Shown here: positions 8,252-16,320 of the stretch, piece after piece
Layout of the letters: each line of letters opens with the position of its first letter
Numbering within the stretch: position 1 is the first letter of the stretch
NCBI GenBank assembly: GCA_020049495.1
Contig: JAIFKU010000117.1
Location: 1 to 39,157 of the forward strand
Reading direction: 5' to 3'
Length of the DNA: 39,157 nucleotides
Origin: Accumulibacter sp.
GTDB taxonomy: Bacteria > Pseudomonadota > Gammaproteobacteria > Burkholderiales > Rhodocyclaceae
Notes under the pieces: model-generated
What the model was told of the DNA's origin: nothing
What the model saw: the letters and a program-made list of their open reading frames with translations, nothing else
The model's database searches: none
Position numbers and translations under genes: made by a program

Positions 8252-8868
8252 GCAATTTCTCCCCTGACCATGCGTTCGCCGGCTATGGCTTCTTCTTTGG
8301 CCTCCTCTTCGGAAGTGCGAACGCCGCACAAGGCCTTTACTGCGTCAATATCGCCCGTGACCAGCGCGAACGAAGCGCGAATGAGCATGAGGGCCAGAAC
8401 CAAGCACATCCACACCAGCCCCAGAACCCACAGGCCCTGCGGGATCCACAGCGGCGTCGCCAGTGGGGTATTGGCCGCTGAATTCTGGAGCCACGACGTC
8501 TCCGCGACGAATGACGAGTAGTAGGTCAGGAATACCATGAAGACACCCAGCGCCACCAGCGACAACCAGTCGAGCAGCGCGGAGAGCCGAACCGGTAGCA
8601 ACTGATAGATTACGTCCACGCGGACGTTGCCGCGGTGCAGAACGACGAAGGCCAGCGACCACGAGGTACTGATAGCAAAAGCATAACCCGAGAGTTCGTC
8701 AGCTCCGCCTATGGTAAAGCCCAGGAATTTGCGGATGAAAACGTCGAAACAGATGATGAAGACGCTGACCAGGGTCAATATGCCGCCAAACCAGGCCGCC
8801 CCGAGGGAAAAGGTATCGGCCAGGCGAAGCAGCCGGCCAAGGATGGGTGGTGGATCATAAGAGGCCAT
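8248..8868 (-). CDS. dctQ: TRAP transporter small permease, DctQ
   Basis: A 206-residue membrane protein with four hydrophobic helices, typical of the small TRAP permease. Family features include FDVFIRKFLGFTIGGADELSG after the first helix and HRGNVRVDVIYQLLP before the third. It bridges the DctP receptor and DctM. An AGGGT sequence precedes the ATG at 8868. The stop overlaps the dctM start by four bases. The C-terminal tail is charged (EEEAKEEAIAGERMVRGE) and longer than in many family members. The gap to dctP holds a hairpin that probably lowers its expression relative to the receptor. Confidence 0.9.
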   Translation of the reverse strand: MASYDPPPILGRLLRLADTFSLGAAWFGGILTLVSVFIICFDVFIRKFLGFTIGGADELSGYAFAISTSWSLAFVVLHRGNVRVDVIYQLLPVRLSALLDWLSLVALGVFMVFLTYYSSFVAETSWLQNSAANTPLATPLWIPQGLWVLGLVWMCLVLALMLIRASFALVTGDIDAVKALCGVRTSEEEAKEEAIAGERMVRGEIA

Positions 8869-8920
8869 GAAGTACCCTAAGGTTTACTGGCGGAATGGAA
8901 TCGAACGCTAGCGCAAGAGG

Positions 8921-8944
8921 ACACCGGGCCAGAGCACCCGGCGT
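8921..8944 (-). promoter_or_regulatory. Intercistronic hairpin between dctP and dctQ
   Basis: In the transcript ACGCCGGG pairs with CCCGGTGT (8 pairs, one G-U) around an 8-nt loop, 12 nt after the dctP stop codon. There is no U-tract. Such a hairpin can protect the dctP end of the mRNA or cause partial termination, giving more receptor than permease. The second TRAP operon has a hairpin at the same place (36385-36407). Confidence 0.5.
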
Positions 8945-8955
8945 CCGGCCGGCGA

Positions 8956-10002
8956 TTACTTCTTGGCCGTCAGGCCTACTGTCTTTCCGATCGTGGCATT
9001 GAAGTCCTGGACGCACTGTACCGAGCAGCGTGCGGCCCACTTGGGCAGAACGATTTCCTGCATCAGTTTCTTGAGCAGGACGCGGTCGGCGTCGGTCGGC
9101 TTGACCAGGACCATCTTGCCCTTGACCGGCAGGGTACAACTGGCCGCCCCCGAATTGCAGTCATAACCCTGCTGCGTCTGCGCGGCCGCGGCATCCCACA
9201 TATTATTGACCATCGCCTTGATATTGGTCTGCAGGAAAGCCTGAACCTTGGGGTCGAGCTTGTTCCAGGCCTTCTGGTTAACACCGTGAATCTGCGAATT
9301 CCAGTTGATGGGCAAGGCATAGAGGTGGGTAGAGACTTCATACCACTTCGCGGAATACCCCGAGAGCGAGCCAGTAATGGCGCAATCGACGACCTTGTTC
9401 TGCATGGCCGGAACGACTTCGCCAAACGCCATCGTCACACTGGAACCGCCCAGCGCTTCGATGAATTCGGCCTGCGTACGGCTGCTGGTACGTACTTTCT
9501 TGCCCTTGATGTCAGCCAGTGACTTGATCTCGGCATTGCAGAACAGGACCTGTGCCGGATACGGCGAAATCCCGAGCAATTTGATTCCGCTGGTTGGGCC
9601 ATAGAATTTTTGATAGACGGGTTCGAAGGCATCGACAACCGCTCGCGCCGACTTGGCGTCGGCGGTCAAACCGGCCAGATCCGCGGCTTCATTGATCGGA
9701 TTGTCGCTGGCGAAATAAGATAGTGTGGCCGTACCGAACTCGATGACACCCTGCGACATCAGACGCAGAAGTTCAGGGCCCTTCAGTCCCATTTCATTGA
9801 AACCCTTGATCTCTACCGTGATTTGTCCATTGGATAGTGACGGTACGACCTGGGTCCAGAATGGTTTTTCGTAATCGTTGTAAGCGGAGAGGTTGCTCAG
9901 GCCGCCGACCACTTTAAGCTGGGTCTTGGGCAAGGTTTGAGCATATCCCGCGGTGCTGAGCAACGCGGCCAGAGCCATAGTGAGGACTAAACGTTTTTTC
10001 AT
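8956..10002 (-). CDS. dctP: TRAP transporter substrate-binding protein, DctP
   Basis: A 348-residue periplasmic receptor. It has a clear signal peptide (MKKRLVLTMALAALLSTAGYA, cleavage likely before QTLPKT). A TRAP ligand-binding fold follows, including the LADIKGKKVRTSSRT segment whose Arg normally pairs with a ligand carboxylate. Four Cys lie near the C-terminus (CNSGAASC and CSVQC), unusual for the family and possibly disulfide-linked in the periplasm. The start at 10002 is chosen because it begins the signal peptide and has AGGA about 10 nt upstream; longer in-frame starts would add a non-signal extension. It is the first gene of the dctPQM-DUF2848-amidase operon and is divergent from a GntR regulator. 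The ligand is unknown, probably a carboxylate or an amide-bearing acid. Confidence 0.92.
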   Translation of the reverse strand: MKKRLVLTMALAALLSTAGYAQTLPKTQLKVVGGLSNLSAYNDYEKPFWTQVVPSLSNGQITVEIKGFNEMGLKGPELLRLMSQGVIEFGTATLSYFASDNPINEAADLAGLTADAKSARAVVDAFEPVYQKFYGPTSGIKLLGISPYPAQVLFCNAEIKSLADIKGKKVRTSSRTQAEFIEALGGSSVTMAFGEVVPAMQNKVVDCAITGSLSGYSAKWYEVSTHLYALPINWNSQIHGVNQKAWNKLDPKVQAFLQTNIKAMVNNMWDAAAAQTQQGYDCNSGAASCTLPVKGKMVLVKPTDADRVLLKKLMQEIVLPKWAARCSVQCVQDFNATIGKTVGLTAKK

Positions 10003-10328
10003 GACGATGGTTCCTGTAGAACGGGGATATAAATCGAACCACGGATTCCCGTTATCCCCGTGGTGCGCTTGCCAAGCTGCCCAGCCATTGCCCACCCGAA
10101 CGGGTTTGGGCAAAAACCAGCGCCACAACCATTTTACGGCTTACTGCACGCATAAAGTGTGAAATTTCACAGTGATTCTAATCAGCTGGTTTATACTAAG
10201 TCAACCTGATTTTACGGATCACCTTTGAACCATCATCGGCGCATCCGGATTTGACTCTATGTTGCGAGGAGTAATCGTTGCCGAAATTTGTCAAGCCCTT
10301 GAGAAAAACGCCCCAAAGGAAGGGGCGC
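10003..10328. promoter_or_regulatory. Divergent control region between dctP and gntR, with a 14-bp perfect palindrome
   Basis: The gap contains the perfect palindrome TGTGAAATTTCACA at 10158-10171. It sits about 160 bp from each divergent gene start. It is the obvious candidate operator for the adjacent GntR protein. It differs from a CRP site in having a 4-bp rather than a 6-bp centre between TGTGA and TCACA. No other gene is seen in this stretch. Confidence 0.5.
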
Positions 10329-10964
10329 ATGCAAAATCTGTCGCAAAACGAACTGGCATACACCCGGCTGAAGGAAAGGTTGACCACCCTGGTCTACACG
10401 CCGGGGAATTTTCTGAATACGGCCAACCTGATGCATGAACTGTCGTTCGGACGTACGCCGATCAACCATGCACTGCACCGCCTGTCGAACGAGGGACTGG
10501 TCCACATCATTCCGCGCAAGGGAGTCATGGTCGCGCCCCTGTCGATCGATAATGCATTGGAACTGATCGAAGTACGACTGGCCAACGAGAAACTATGCGC
10601 ACGCCTTGCTGCAACGAAAATCACCGAGACTGAACTGGAGCAACTCAGGTCTCTGGCTCAGGAATTTGATGACGCAGTTTCCCGCCGCAACATGGAACTG
10701 GTCATGAATCTGGATCGCCTCTTCCATGAACAGATTGCCCTGGCGGCAAGAAATCAGATATTGATGGAGATTCTCAAAGTACTGCACGCCCGTTCACAGC
10801 GTTTCTGGGCGATTTCCCTGGCGACTGAAGGCCACCTGGAAGAGGTTCAGGCTGAACATAGAAGCATCATCGCTGCGCTGTCCCGAGCCGACGGCGATGC
10901 TACCGTGGCTGCTGTCGAAGCTCATGTGCTGTCTTTCAGGCACGCGTTGCTGAACTCCCGATAG
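10329..10964 (+). CDS. GntR-family transcriptional regulator (FCD type)
   Basis: A regulator of 211 residues (from the ATG at 10329). Residues 1-70 form a winged helix-turn-helix with the GntR pattern: LAYTRLKERL, then SFGRTPINHALHRLSNEGLV and the wing HIIPRKGVMV. Residues about 80-205 are an all-helical FCD effector domain containing the metal-binding-type pattern DRLFHEQIALAARN and later histidines (EHRSII, EAHVLSFRHAL). These regulators usually repress neighbouring catabolic genes until a carboxylate binds. It is divergent from the TRAP-amidase operon, its likely target. Two starts are credible: ATG at 10329 after AGGAAGGGG, and TTG at 10278 after AGGAG, which would add 17 basic residues. 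The ATG is preferred because of the codon. Confidence 0.87.
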   Translation: MQNLSQNELAYTRLKERLTTLVYTPGNFLNTANLMHELSFGRTPINHALHRLSNEGLVHIIPRKGVMVAPLSIDNALELIEVRLANEKLCARLAATKITETELEQLRSLAQEFDDAVSRRNMELVMNLDRLFHEQIALAARNQILMEILKVLHARSQRFWAISLATEGHLEEVQAEHRSIIAALSRADGDATVAAVEAHVLSFRHALLNSR

Positions 10965-11187
10965 TTTCATCTGTTGCTGGTGTTTTCCTTCATCCCGAAA
11001 TGGACCTGCATCAGAACAAATACTCTCCAGGGAAATCCACCATCAATAAATGTGATCTGCCAAGCAGTGTATCAGGCGATCGCTGGGAGAGCGTCGATAG
11101 CATACGCTATTGCCATCCACGAGCAGAAGACTTGGCGAAGAAGCCGGGCGAGCACGTAAAGCATGGGCTGCGCCCTACCGACGCAAC

Positions 11188-11219
11188 GTCGTTATGCAAT
11201 GCAATGTCGTTATTGCATA
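11188..11219. promoter_or_regulatory. Direct and inverted repeats upstream of the AAA/DUF4143 gene
   Basis: TATGCAAT (11193-11200) and ATTGCATA (11212-11219) form a perfect 8-bp inverted repeat with an 11-bp centre. GTCGTTATGCA and GTCGTTATTGCA form an overlapping direct repeat. They lie 29-60 bp before the gene start, a place fit for an operator. The rest of the gap from 10965 shows no gene. Confidence 0.4.
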
Positions 11220-11247
11220 TTGTGCAGTTATCGCTCAAAATGCAAGG

Positions 11248-12420
11248 ATGCTGAATCGAAAGATATTCCCGCTACTTGCCAGCCGGCTGCAACAGCAGCC
11301 TGCCGTTGCTATTCTTGGCCCACGTCAGGTCGGAAAAACCACCCTGGCCCGTGAGATCGCGGCCAGTTCGCCCAATGCCATTTTCCTGGATCTCGAACGC
11401 GAGGCTGATCGATCGCAGATGGCACGGGCCGACCTGTTTCTTCCGCGCCATCGCGATCAACTTGTGGTTCTCGATGAAGTGCAGACCCTTCCCGACCTCT
11501 TCGCCAAGTTGCGCCCCGAGATTGATGCCGACCGTCGTGCGGGACGTTTTCTGTTGCTCGGTTCGGCAAGCGGCTCCTTGCTACGCCAATCAGCCGAGTC
11601 GTTGGCGGGTCGCATTGCCTATCTCGAACTCACACCTTTTCTGCTCGAGGAACTTGTTAGCTCGATTGAAGCCAACTCGACGGCTCAAGCGACTTCACTG
11701 TGGCTGCGCGGCGGATTTCCGCGCAGTTTTCTTGCCTGCAATGACGCCGAGTCCCTTTCCTGGCGTACCGACTTTATCGAAACGTTTCTGGCTCGTGACC
11801 TCCCGCAGCTCGGGATTACCATTCCCGCCGAGACACTCCGCCGATTCTGGCGCATGTGTGCTCACTTGCATGGTCAGTTGTTCAATGCCTCGCAGCTTGG
11901 CGCAGCCTTGGGCGGCGTAGCTCATACTACGGTGGGGCGCTATCTTGACCTGCTGGTCGACGCGCTGATGCTACGGCGCTTGCCACCCTACCTGGCTAAC
12001 GTCGGCAAACGCTTGGTAAAGTCGCCCAAAGTGTATATCCGTGATAGCGGCATTCTGCATGCTCTGCTCGGCATCCATACTTTGGATGATCTGAACGGGC
12101 ACCCGGTTGCCGGCATGTCGTGGGAGGGCTTCATCATCGAGCAGATTCTTGCCACCCTGCCCCCGCTGACCACTGCGGGCTTTTACCGCACCTCTGCTGG
12201 CGCGGAACTGGACCTGGTCGTCGAACAAGCCGGAAAGCGCATCGGTTTCGAAATCAAGTTATCGACGGCACCCACGGTTTCACGCGGATTCTGGAACGCT
12301 TGCGAGGATCTTGGAGTCGCTCAGGCCTATGTGCTTGCTCCGGTACTGGAGCCCTATCCTTTGGCGGAAAACGTGGAAGTCATTTCGCCTCTGATGCTTG
12401 GCCTGGCTAACCTTCGTTAA
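11248..12420 (+). CDS. AAA-family ATPase with DUF4143 domain
   Basis: A 390-residue protein of the archaeal-type ATPase family often annotated AAA_14/DUF4143. Walker A is LGPRQVGKTTLA (about residues 24-35) and Walker B is QLVVLDEVQ (about 72-80). These are followed by LLLGSASGSLL (sensor 1) and the family motif LAGRIAYLELTPF. The C-terminal half is the DUF4143 region, with the nuclease-like pattern WEGFIIEQIL, then SAGAELDLVVE and GFEIKLS. This E-x(n)-ELDLV-EIK arrangement resembles a PD-(D/E)XK fold; nuclease activity is inferred only. The start at 11248 is chosen because it begins the conserved MLNRKIFPLL and has AAGG just upstream. The gene stands alone; its role is unknown, and such genes are patchily distributed between strains. 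Confidence 0.88.
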   Translation: MLNRKIFPLLASRLQQQPAVAILGPRQVGKTTLAREIAASSPNAIFLDLEREADRSQMARADLFLPRHRDQLVVLDEVQTLPDLFAKLRPEIDADRRAGRFLLLGSASGSLLRQSAESLAGRIAYLELTPFLLEELVSSIEANSTAQATSLWLRGGFPRSFLACNDAESLSWRTDFIETFLARDLPQLGITIPAETLRRFWRMCAHLHGQLFNASQLGAALGGVAHTTVGRYLDLLVDALMLRRLPPYLANVGKRLVKSPKVYIRDSGILHALLGIHTLDDLNGHPVAGMSWEGFIIEQILATLPPLTTAGFYRTSAGAELDLVVEQAGKRIGFEIKLSTAPTVSRGFWNACEDLGVAQAYVLAPVLEPYPLAENVEVISPLMLGLANLR

Positions 12421-12470
12421 CGGATTTTTCGCCCAATGGACAATCTGTGCTAAATGCTTGTGGCAAATGA

Positions 12471-12522
12471 AAAACGCCTGATACCATAACCCATAAATTG
12501 GATTAATAAATCAGGCGTTTTA
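12471..12522. terminator. Bidirectional terminator
   Basis: AAAACGCCTGAT (12471-12482) and ATCAGGCGTTTT (12510-12521) form a perfect 12-bp stem with A-rich and T-rich flanks. It lies between the plus-strand ATPase gene and the minus-strand tRNA-Asp and can end transcription from both sides. Confidence 0.7.
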
Positions 12523-12528
12523 AAATGT

Positions 12529-12605
12529 TGGCGGAGTGGACGGGACTCGAACCCGCGACCCCCGGCGTGACAGGCCGGTATTCTAACCAACTGAACTACC
12601 ACTCC
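12529..12605 (-). tRNA. tRNA-Asp (GTC)
   Basis: A 77-nt cloverleaf beginning GGAGTGGTAGTTC. The anticodon stem-loop CCGGC-CTGTCAC-GCCGG gives anticodon GTC; the T arm is GCGGG-TTCGAGT-CCCGT and the 3' CCA is encoded. It is the last gene of a tRNA-Ala/Glu/Asp group. Confidence 0.97.
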
Positions 12606-12662
12606 AGTACATCTAAAAACAAAGGGTTGCGGCCTGTTGCGCCTGGCACCCTGCGTATTTCT

Positions 12663-12738
12663 TGGCGTCCCCACGGGGATTCGAACCCCGGTACCTACCG
12701 TGAAAGGGTAGTGTCCTAGGCCTCTAGACGATGGGGAC
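12663..12738 (-). tRNA. tRNA-Glu (TTC)
   Basis: A 76-nt cloverleaf beginning GTCCCCATCGTC. The anticodon loop CTTTCAC gives TTC; the T arm is CGGGG-TTCGAAT-CCCCG and the CCA is encoded. It is the middle gene of the tRNA group and lies near gltX, whose product charges it. Confidence 0.97.
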
Positions 12739-12764
12739 CCGGACTAAAATTTCTTTCGGCTTGT

Positions 12765-12840
<76 letters not shown>

Positions 12841-12857
12841 GCTCGAAAGAAGGGCGC

Positions 12858-12886
12858 ATTATAGGGATGCGGCCCAGTCTTGTAAA
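12858..12886 (-). promoter_or_regulatory. Promoter of the tRNA-Ala/Glu/Asp operon
   Basis: On the minus strand TTTACA (12886-12881), a 17-bp spacer and a consensus TATAAT (12863-12858) precede tRNA-Ala by 17 bp. A GC-rich discriminator (GCGCCC) follows the -10 box, as in stable-RNA promoters under stringent control. The tRNAs therefore need not depend on read-through from gltX. Confidence 0.75.
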
Positions 12887-12921
12887 GAGCTTTTTACTCT
12901 GCCCGGAGTGAAAAATGACCC

Positions 12922-14316
12922 TTAGCTGACTTGCCCTGCAGCCAGTCTTTTGAGCACCAGGTCGCGCGGGAAAAGCGCGATCAGCGCATCGACTGAGGGT
13001 GTCTGTGCCTGCCCGGTAAGCAGCACGCGCAGCGGCATCGCGAGCTTGGGCATCTTCAGGCCATGCTTGCCGATACAGGCCTTGATCAATGCGCTGATGG
13101 CCGGTGCTTCCCAGGCCACATCCTTCACGCCGGCGATGAAGTCGGCCAAGGCCGGCAGAGCTTCCGGCATCAGGTGTTGCGCCAACACTTCAGGATTCGG
13201 GCGAAGGTCGATGTAGAACACCTCAGCGGCGTCGGCCAGTTCGTTGAGCTTGCTCACACGTTCCTTGTACAGGCTGATGATGGCTTCCAGCGATGGCGTA
13301 GCCGTGATCGTCACGCCGCGTGCGGCGAGGCGTGGCTGGACCAGTGCCACCAGGCGGGCGTTGTCGGCCTGCTTGATGTAATAGGCATTAAGCCAATTGA
13401 GTTTCTCGGTGTTGAATTGCGCGGCTGACGGGGTGATGTGGTCGAGATCGAACCATGCGCAGAACTGCGCCATCGAAAACACCTCGTCGTCGCCGTGCGA
13501 CCAGCCGAGTCGAGCCAGATAGTTGAGCACTGCCTCCGGCAGATAGCCTTCGTCATCGTACTGCATCACGCTGACTGCGCCGTGGCGCTTGGAAAGCTTC
13601 TGTCCGTCGTCGCCGAGGATCATCGACAGGTGTGCGTAGAGCGGCACTTGCGCACCAAGCGCCTGGAGAATGTTGATCTGGCGCGGCGTGTTATTGACGT
13701 GATCGTCGCCCCGAATGACGTGCGTAATGCCCATCTCCCAGTCATCGACAACCACACAGAAGTTATAGGTGGGCGTAAAGTCGGCGCGTGCAATCACCAG
13801 ATCGTCGAGTTCGGCATTGGCGATCTCGATGCGCCCTTTTACGAGGTCATCCCAGACGACCACGCCGGCAGTCGGGTTCCTGAAGCGCACGACCGGCTGT
13901 ACGCCCGCTGGTGGCGTTGGCAGGGCCTTGCCCGGCTCCGGCCTCCAGGCACCGTCATAACGGGGCTTGAGGCCCCTGCTGCGCTGTTCCTCGCGCATGC
14001 CTTCAAGTTCTTCCGGTGTCGTGTAGCAATAGTAGGCCGTGCCAGCCGCGAGCATCTGCCGGATCACCTCCTTGTAACGCTCCATACGTTGCATTTGGTA
14101 AAACGGGCCTTCGTCGGGCGTGAGACCGAGCCACTTCATGCCGTCGATAATGCCCTGCACGGCCTCGGGCGTCGAACGGGCCACATCGGTATCTTCGATG
14201 CGCAGAATGAACTTCCCCCCGTAATGACGGGCAAAAGCCCAGCAGAAAAGAGCGGTGCGTGCGCCGCCGATGTGCAAAAAACCGGTTGGAGAAGGAGCGA
14301 AACGGGTGCGGATCAT
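12922..14316 (-). CDS. gltX: Glutamyl-tRNA synthetase
   Basis: A 464-residue cytoplasmic class I aminoacyl-tRNA synthetase that charges tRNA-Glu with glutamate. The HIGH motif is at residues 15-18 ([17 protein letters not shown]) and the KMSKS equivalent is KLSKRHG near residue 245, in [12 protein letters not shown]. The C-terminal helical anticodon-binding region is complete, and the length is normal for bacterial GltX. The start at 14316 ([10 protein letters not shown]) is the family start; the longer in-frame extension adds a non-conserved leader. It lies upstream of a tRNA-Ala/Glu/Asp group on the same strand and is divergent from tRNA-Val. GluQ (Glu-Q tRNA synthetase) is excluded by the full-length anticodon-binding half. 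Confidence 0.97.
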   Translation of the reverse strand: MIRTRFAPSPTGFLHIGGARTALFCWAFARHYGGKFILRIEDTDVARSTPEAVQGIIDGMKWLGLTPDEGPFYQMQRMERYKEVIRQMLAAGTAYYCYTTPEELEGMREEQRSRGLKPRYDGAWRPEPGKALPTPPAGVQPVVRFRNPTAGVVVWDDLVKGRIEIANAELDDLVIARADFTPTYNFCVVVDDWEMGITHVIRGDDHVNNTPRQINILQALGAQVPLYAHLSMILGDDGQKLSKRHGAVSVMQYDDEGYLPEAVLNYLARLGWSHGDDEVFSMAQFCAWFDLDHITPSAAQFNTEKLNWLNAYYIKQADNARLVALVQPRLAARGVTITATPSLEAIISLYKERVSKLNELADAAEVFYIDLRPNPEVLAQHLMPEALPALADFIAGVKDVAWEAPAISALIKACIGKHGLKMPKLAMPLRVLLTGQAQTPSVDALIALFPRDLVLKRLAAGQVS

Positions 14317-14369
14317 GGTCTGTGGCCGAGGGCGGAAAGGGCGTATTGTAAAGGAAAGCACGCCTGAAA

Positions 14370-14398
14370 TTGACCGCAAACCCGGCTTGTGGTTTAAT
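14370..14398 (+). promoter_or_regulatory. Promoter of tRNA-Val
   Basis: TTGACC (14370-14375), a 17-bp spacer and TTTAAT (14393-14398) precede the mature tRNA end by 14 bp, with a C-rich discriminator between. This is a strong sigma-70 match. Confidence 0.7.
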
Positions 14399-14412
14399 CC
14401 CGTCCCTCTATC

Positions 14413-14484
14413 GGGCGGTTAGTTCAGCGGTAGAACGCTCGCCTCACACGCGAGAGGTCACTGGTTCGATCCCAGTACCGCCCA
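14413..14484 (+). tRNA. tRNA-Val (CAC)
   Basis: A 72-nt cloverleaf. The acceptor GGGCGGT pairs with ACCGCCC. The anticodon stem-loop CTCGC-CTCACAC-GCGAG gives anticodon CAC, and the T arm is ACTGG-TTCGATC-CCAGT. The discriminator A is followed by CGA in place of CCA, so the 3' CCA must be added after transcription, unlike the three tRNAs nearby. Confidence 0.94.
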
Positions 14485-14512
14485 CGATTTCATGATGCAA
14501 AGATGTCCAAGG

Positions 14513-14554
14513 AAGGCCGGAAAACCAAGTCAATAAAGGTTTCTGGCCTTTTTT
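14513..14554 (+). terminator. Terminator after tRNA-Val
   Basis: AAGGCCGGAAAACC (14513-14526) pairs imperfectly with GGTTTCTGGCCTT (14538-14550), followed by a run of T. This is a rho-independent terminator 29 nt after the tRNA. Confidence 0.65.
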
Positions 14555-14815
14555 ACGTCCAAAGCTGTTCAATATGGGACATTGCAATCTGAGGGCATTT
14601 GGAGGCATGATTGGCGGCATTCATCATTTTGTCAAACAGGATTCCCCATTTAGCAATGGAAAGCCTGTCGCGAAGAAACTTTCAGCACAATCCACTTCAC
14701 CGAGTCAGGAGCAGACTCCGGACCTATGCAGCAAAACTGCTCCCAATAAAATTAGTTCTCCGATGCAGCGCGCAATAAGCTTCCGCATCCTTCAATCGCT
14801 ACGAGGCATTCCACC
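14555..14815. other. Spacer without recognisable gene
   Basis: With the terminator this makes a gene-free stretch of about 330 bp. One 81-codon frame (14574-14819) is present, but its composition looks random and it has no ribosome site. Only the ribosome site of the next gene (GAGG near 14800) is evident. Confidence 0.5.
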
Positions 14816-15193
14816 ATGATCTTGCTCGCCACGGGTACCTTGTTCATTGCACTTGGTCTTTTTGCCGGCGTAACCCTGGTTGTTGCGCCATTTGGTCTGG
14901 TCCCTGTAGAACTGGGTTTTACGATTTGGCTTCTCTTTCCAACGCTTACCAGCGTTGGTTATGCATTGGCCATCGTGAGCGCAGGAGTTGCCCATATCAA
15001 AGGACTGACACTCATGCTTTCGTGCCTTTTTCTTCTACTGGCACTTGCTTCTGCCACAGGCTTGGTTCTGTCTGCCGCCGCAGTTATGCATCCGGTTGCC
15101 AGCACGCTTTCTCTGTGGTTTGTACTCGCAGTCGCTGGTGTTCTTGGCTCCATCGGCGCTGCGTCCTACAGTCGCTCGCAAGGCCAAGCGTGA
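14816..15193 (+). CDS. Small four-helix membrane protein of unknown function
   Basis: A 125-residue protein with four predicted membrane helices: about 2-26 (ILLATGTLFIALGLFAGVTL), 32-55, 62-88 (GLTLMLSCLFLLLALAS) and 97-118. It has almost no soluble domain and a short polar tail (YSRSQGQA). A GAGG element lies about 10 nt upstream of the ATG. The hydrophobic periodicity suggests a real protein, but no family was recognised. It converges on a small secreted-protein gene. No function is proposed. Confidence 0.6.
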   Translation: MILLATGTLFIALGLFAGVTLVVAPFGLVPVELGFTIWLLFPTLTSVGYALAIVSAGVAHIKGLTLMLSCLFLLLALASATGLVLSAAAVMHPVASTLSLWFVLAVAGVLGSIGAASYSRSQGQA

Positions 15194-15229
15194 ACCAGTG
15201 AATTACAGGGTAAGACCTGCGGTCCGAAG

Positions 15230-15436
15230 TTAATGGGGGACGCCAGGCTTTTTACACAGGGCATCCTCGAATGGCCCTTTCACGATTTCCCAACCATCAC
15301 CCGGAGAGGTCTGCGAGCAAATGTCCAAATTGCTCTCCGGGCTGTGCCACTTGTACCAGGCCGCTGGTCCGGCCAACAGAAGGGACGAGCAACAGAGTGT
15401 TACGGTGATGAATGCGATGGTCTTTGCAAGCTTCAT
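15230..15436 (-). CDS. Small secreted protein of unknown function
   Basis: A 68-residue protein. It has an N-terminal signal peptide (MKLAKTIAFITVTLCCSSLLLAG, cleavage probably after LAG or GPA) and a mature part of about 45 residues. The mature part contains two Cys (LDICSQTS and DALCKKPG) that could form a disulfide, plus an aromatic start WYKWHS. The start at 15436 is fixed by an excellent AGGAG six bases upstream; a longer in-frame start 13 codons earlier would cover that site. It is probably periplasmic. The pattern C-x-Q-T-SPGDGW-GPF-C looks like a compact domain, but I do not recognise a named family. Confidence 0.65.
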   Translation of the reverse strand: MKLAKTIAFITVTLCCSSLLLAGPAAWYKWHSPESNLDICSQTSPGDGWEIVKGPFEDALCKKPGVPH

Positions 15437-16320
15437 TGTTTCTCCTGACCTCAGCGTGTGGTTTTGCATCACCACGAAGAGTTTGGGTCCTTCGCCGGAA
15501 CTGGCTTACCCGCATTGATCAATGCTCAACGTGCATGAGGATGGTCATCTCTGGCCGATATCCGATCCGCCGGCACCATCAATGCAACTATTGTAGTTGA
15601 TGTAACGTCCACACGATGTCGCTGAACTTGCCGTACTCAGCACCCTGCAGAGTTGCTGGGTGATGACTGGTATGAACACGGGGACTGGGGCATTGTGCCG
15701 ATTGAGCCTTCGGGCAAAGCGACTGAATCCTGATTCCGTGTGGCTACTGCATGCCCGTAACAGACTGAACGGCCGATGTCACCAGCATCTCCATACTGGC
15801 GGGGTGGATCCCTCCCAGCAAGTCGCCAGGAATGAGCATTTTCGCGGAGAAGGCGCTTAATGCCGTTAGTGAAAGTGAAAGGCATGGCAAACTTGCCACA
15901 AACATGAGGCCAGCCACAACAACGGTTCGCTTGAGAGAAATACGGGAACTGAAACTGGCATAAGCGGCCCGGCTGTTACGCATGGAAGCCGAAGCGAAAT
16001 TCCCGATTGCCGGCAACACGTGGATGCTGCCATAGACAAGACTGAATGTTACGGTGTGAATCGTTGGCAAACGCATTCAAGAATTTCCTGCAGTAAATGA
16101 GATGGGCGTATTCTCGGACATTGATGTTTCATCTTCATGTCGAAACGCATCAGATCTGTTACAAGATGTTTCCCATTCATCCGTGAAGGCAATCGAACTC
16201 CGGCAGCGAAGACTGTTTGAACGGCGCTATCGGCGTGATGGTGACGCAGAGATCTTACTGACGACTTTCTGTTGGCGTCGTCATAGACAGTACGCTCGCC
16301 TGTGATCGGCGAAGCCCGCC
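15437..16320. other. About 0.9 kb without a convincing gene
   Basis: Several open frames overlap on both strands, the longest being 110 codons on the minus strand at 15744-16076. None has a good ribosome site or a recognisable protein. That frame does contain a hydrophobic stretch (VVVAGLMFVASLPCLSL), so a small membrane protein or a decayed gene cannot be excluded. The stretch lies downstream of hemN and may hold the end of that operon. No clear terminator or structured RNA was found. Confidence 0.4.

Noticed and set aside
6980-8521. A 513-codon open frame on the plus strand opposite dctM and dctQ
   Set aside because: Its product is low-complexity, rich in Gln, His, Asp and Arg, as expected from the complement of hydrophobic genes. 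The minus-strand genes carry clear TRAP motifs.
10158-10171. CRP-like site TGTGA/TCACA
   Set aside because: The centre is 4 bp where CRP needs 6. It is kept only as a palindrome of unknown binder.
14574-14819. An 81-codon plus-strand frame after tRNA-Val
   Set aside because: The composition is random-like, there is no ribosome site, and it overlaps the ribosome site of the next gene.
15744-16076. A 110-codon minus-strand frame with a hydrophobic segment
   Set aside because: There is no ribosome site and no recognisable family, and the N-terminal part looks random. It is mentioned only within the gene-free stretch.
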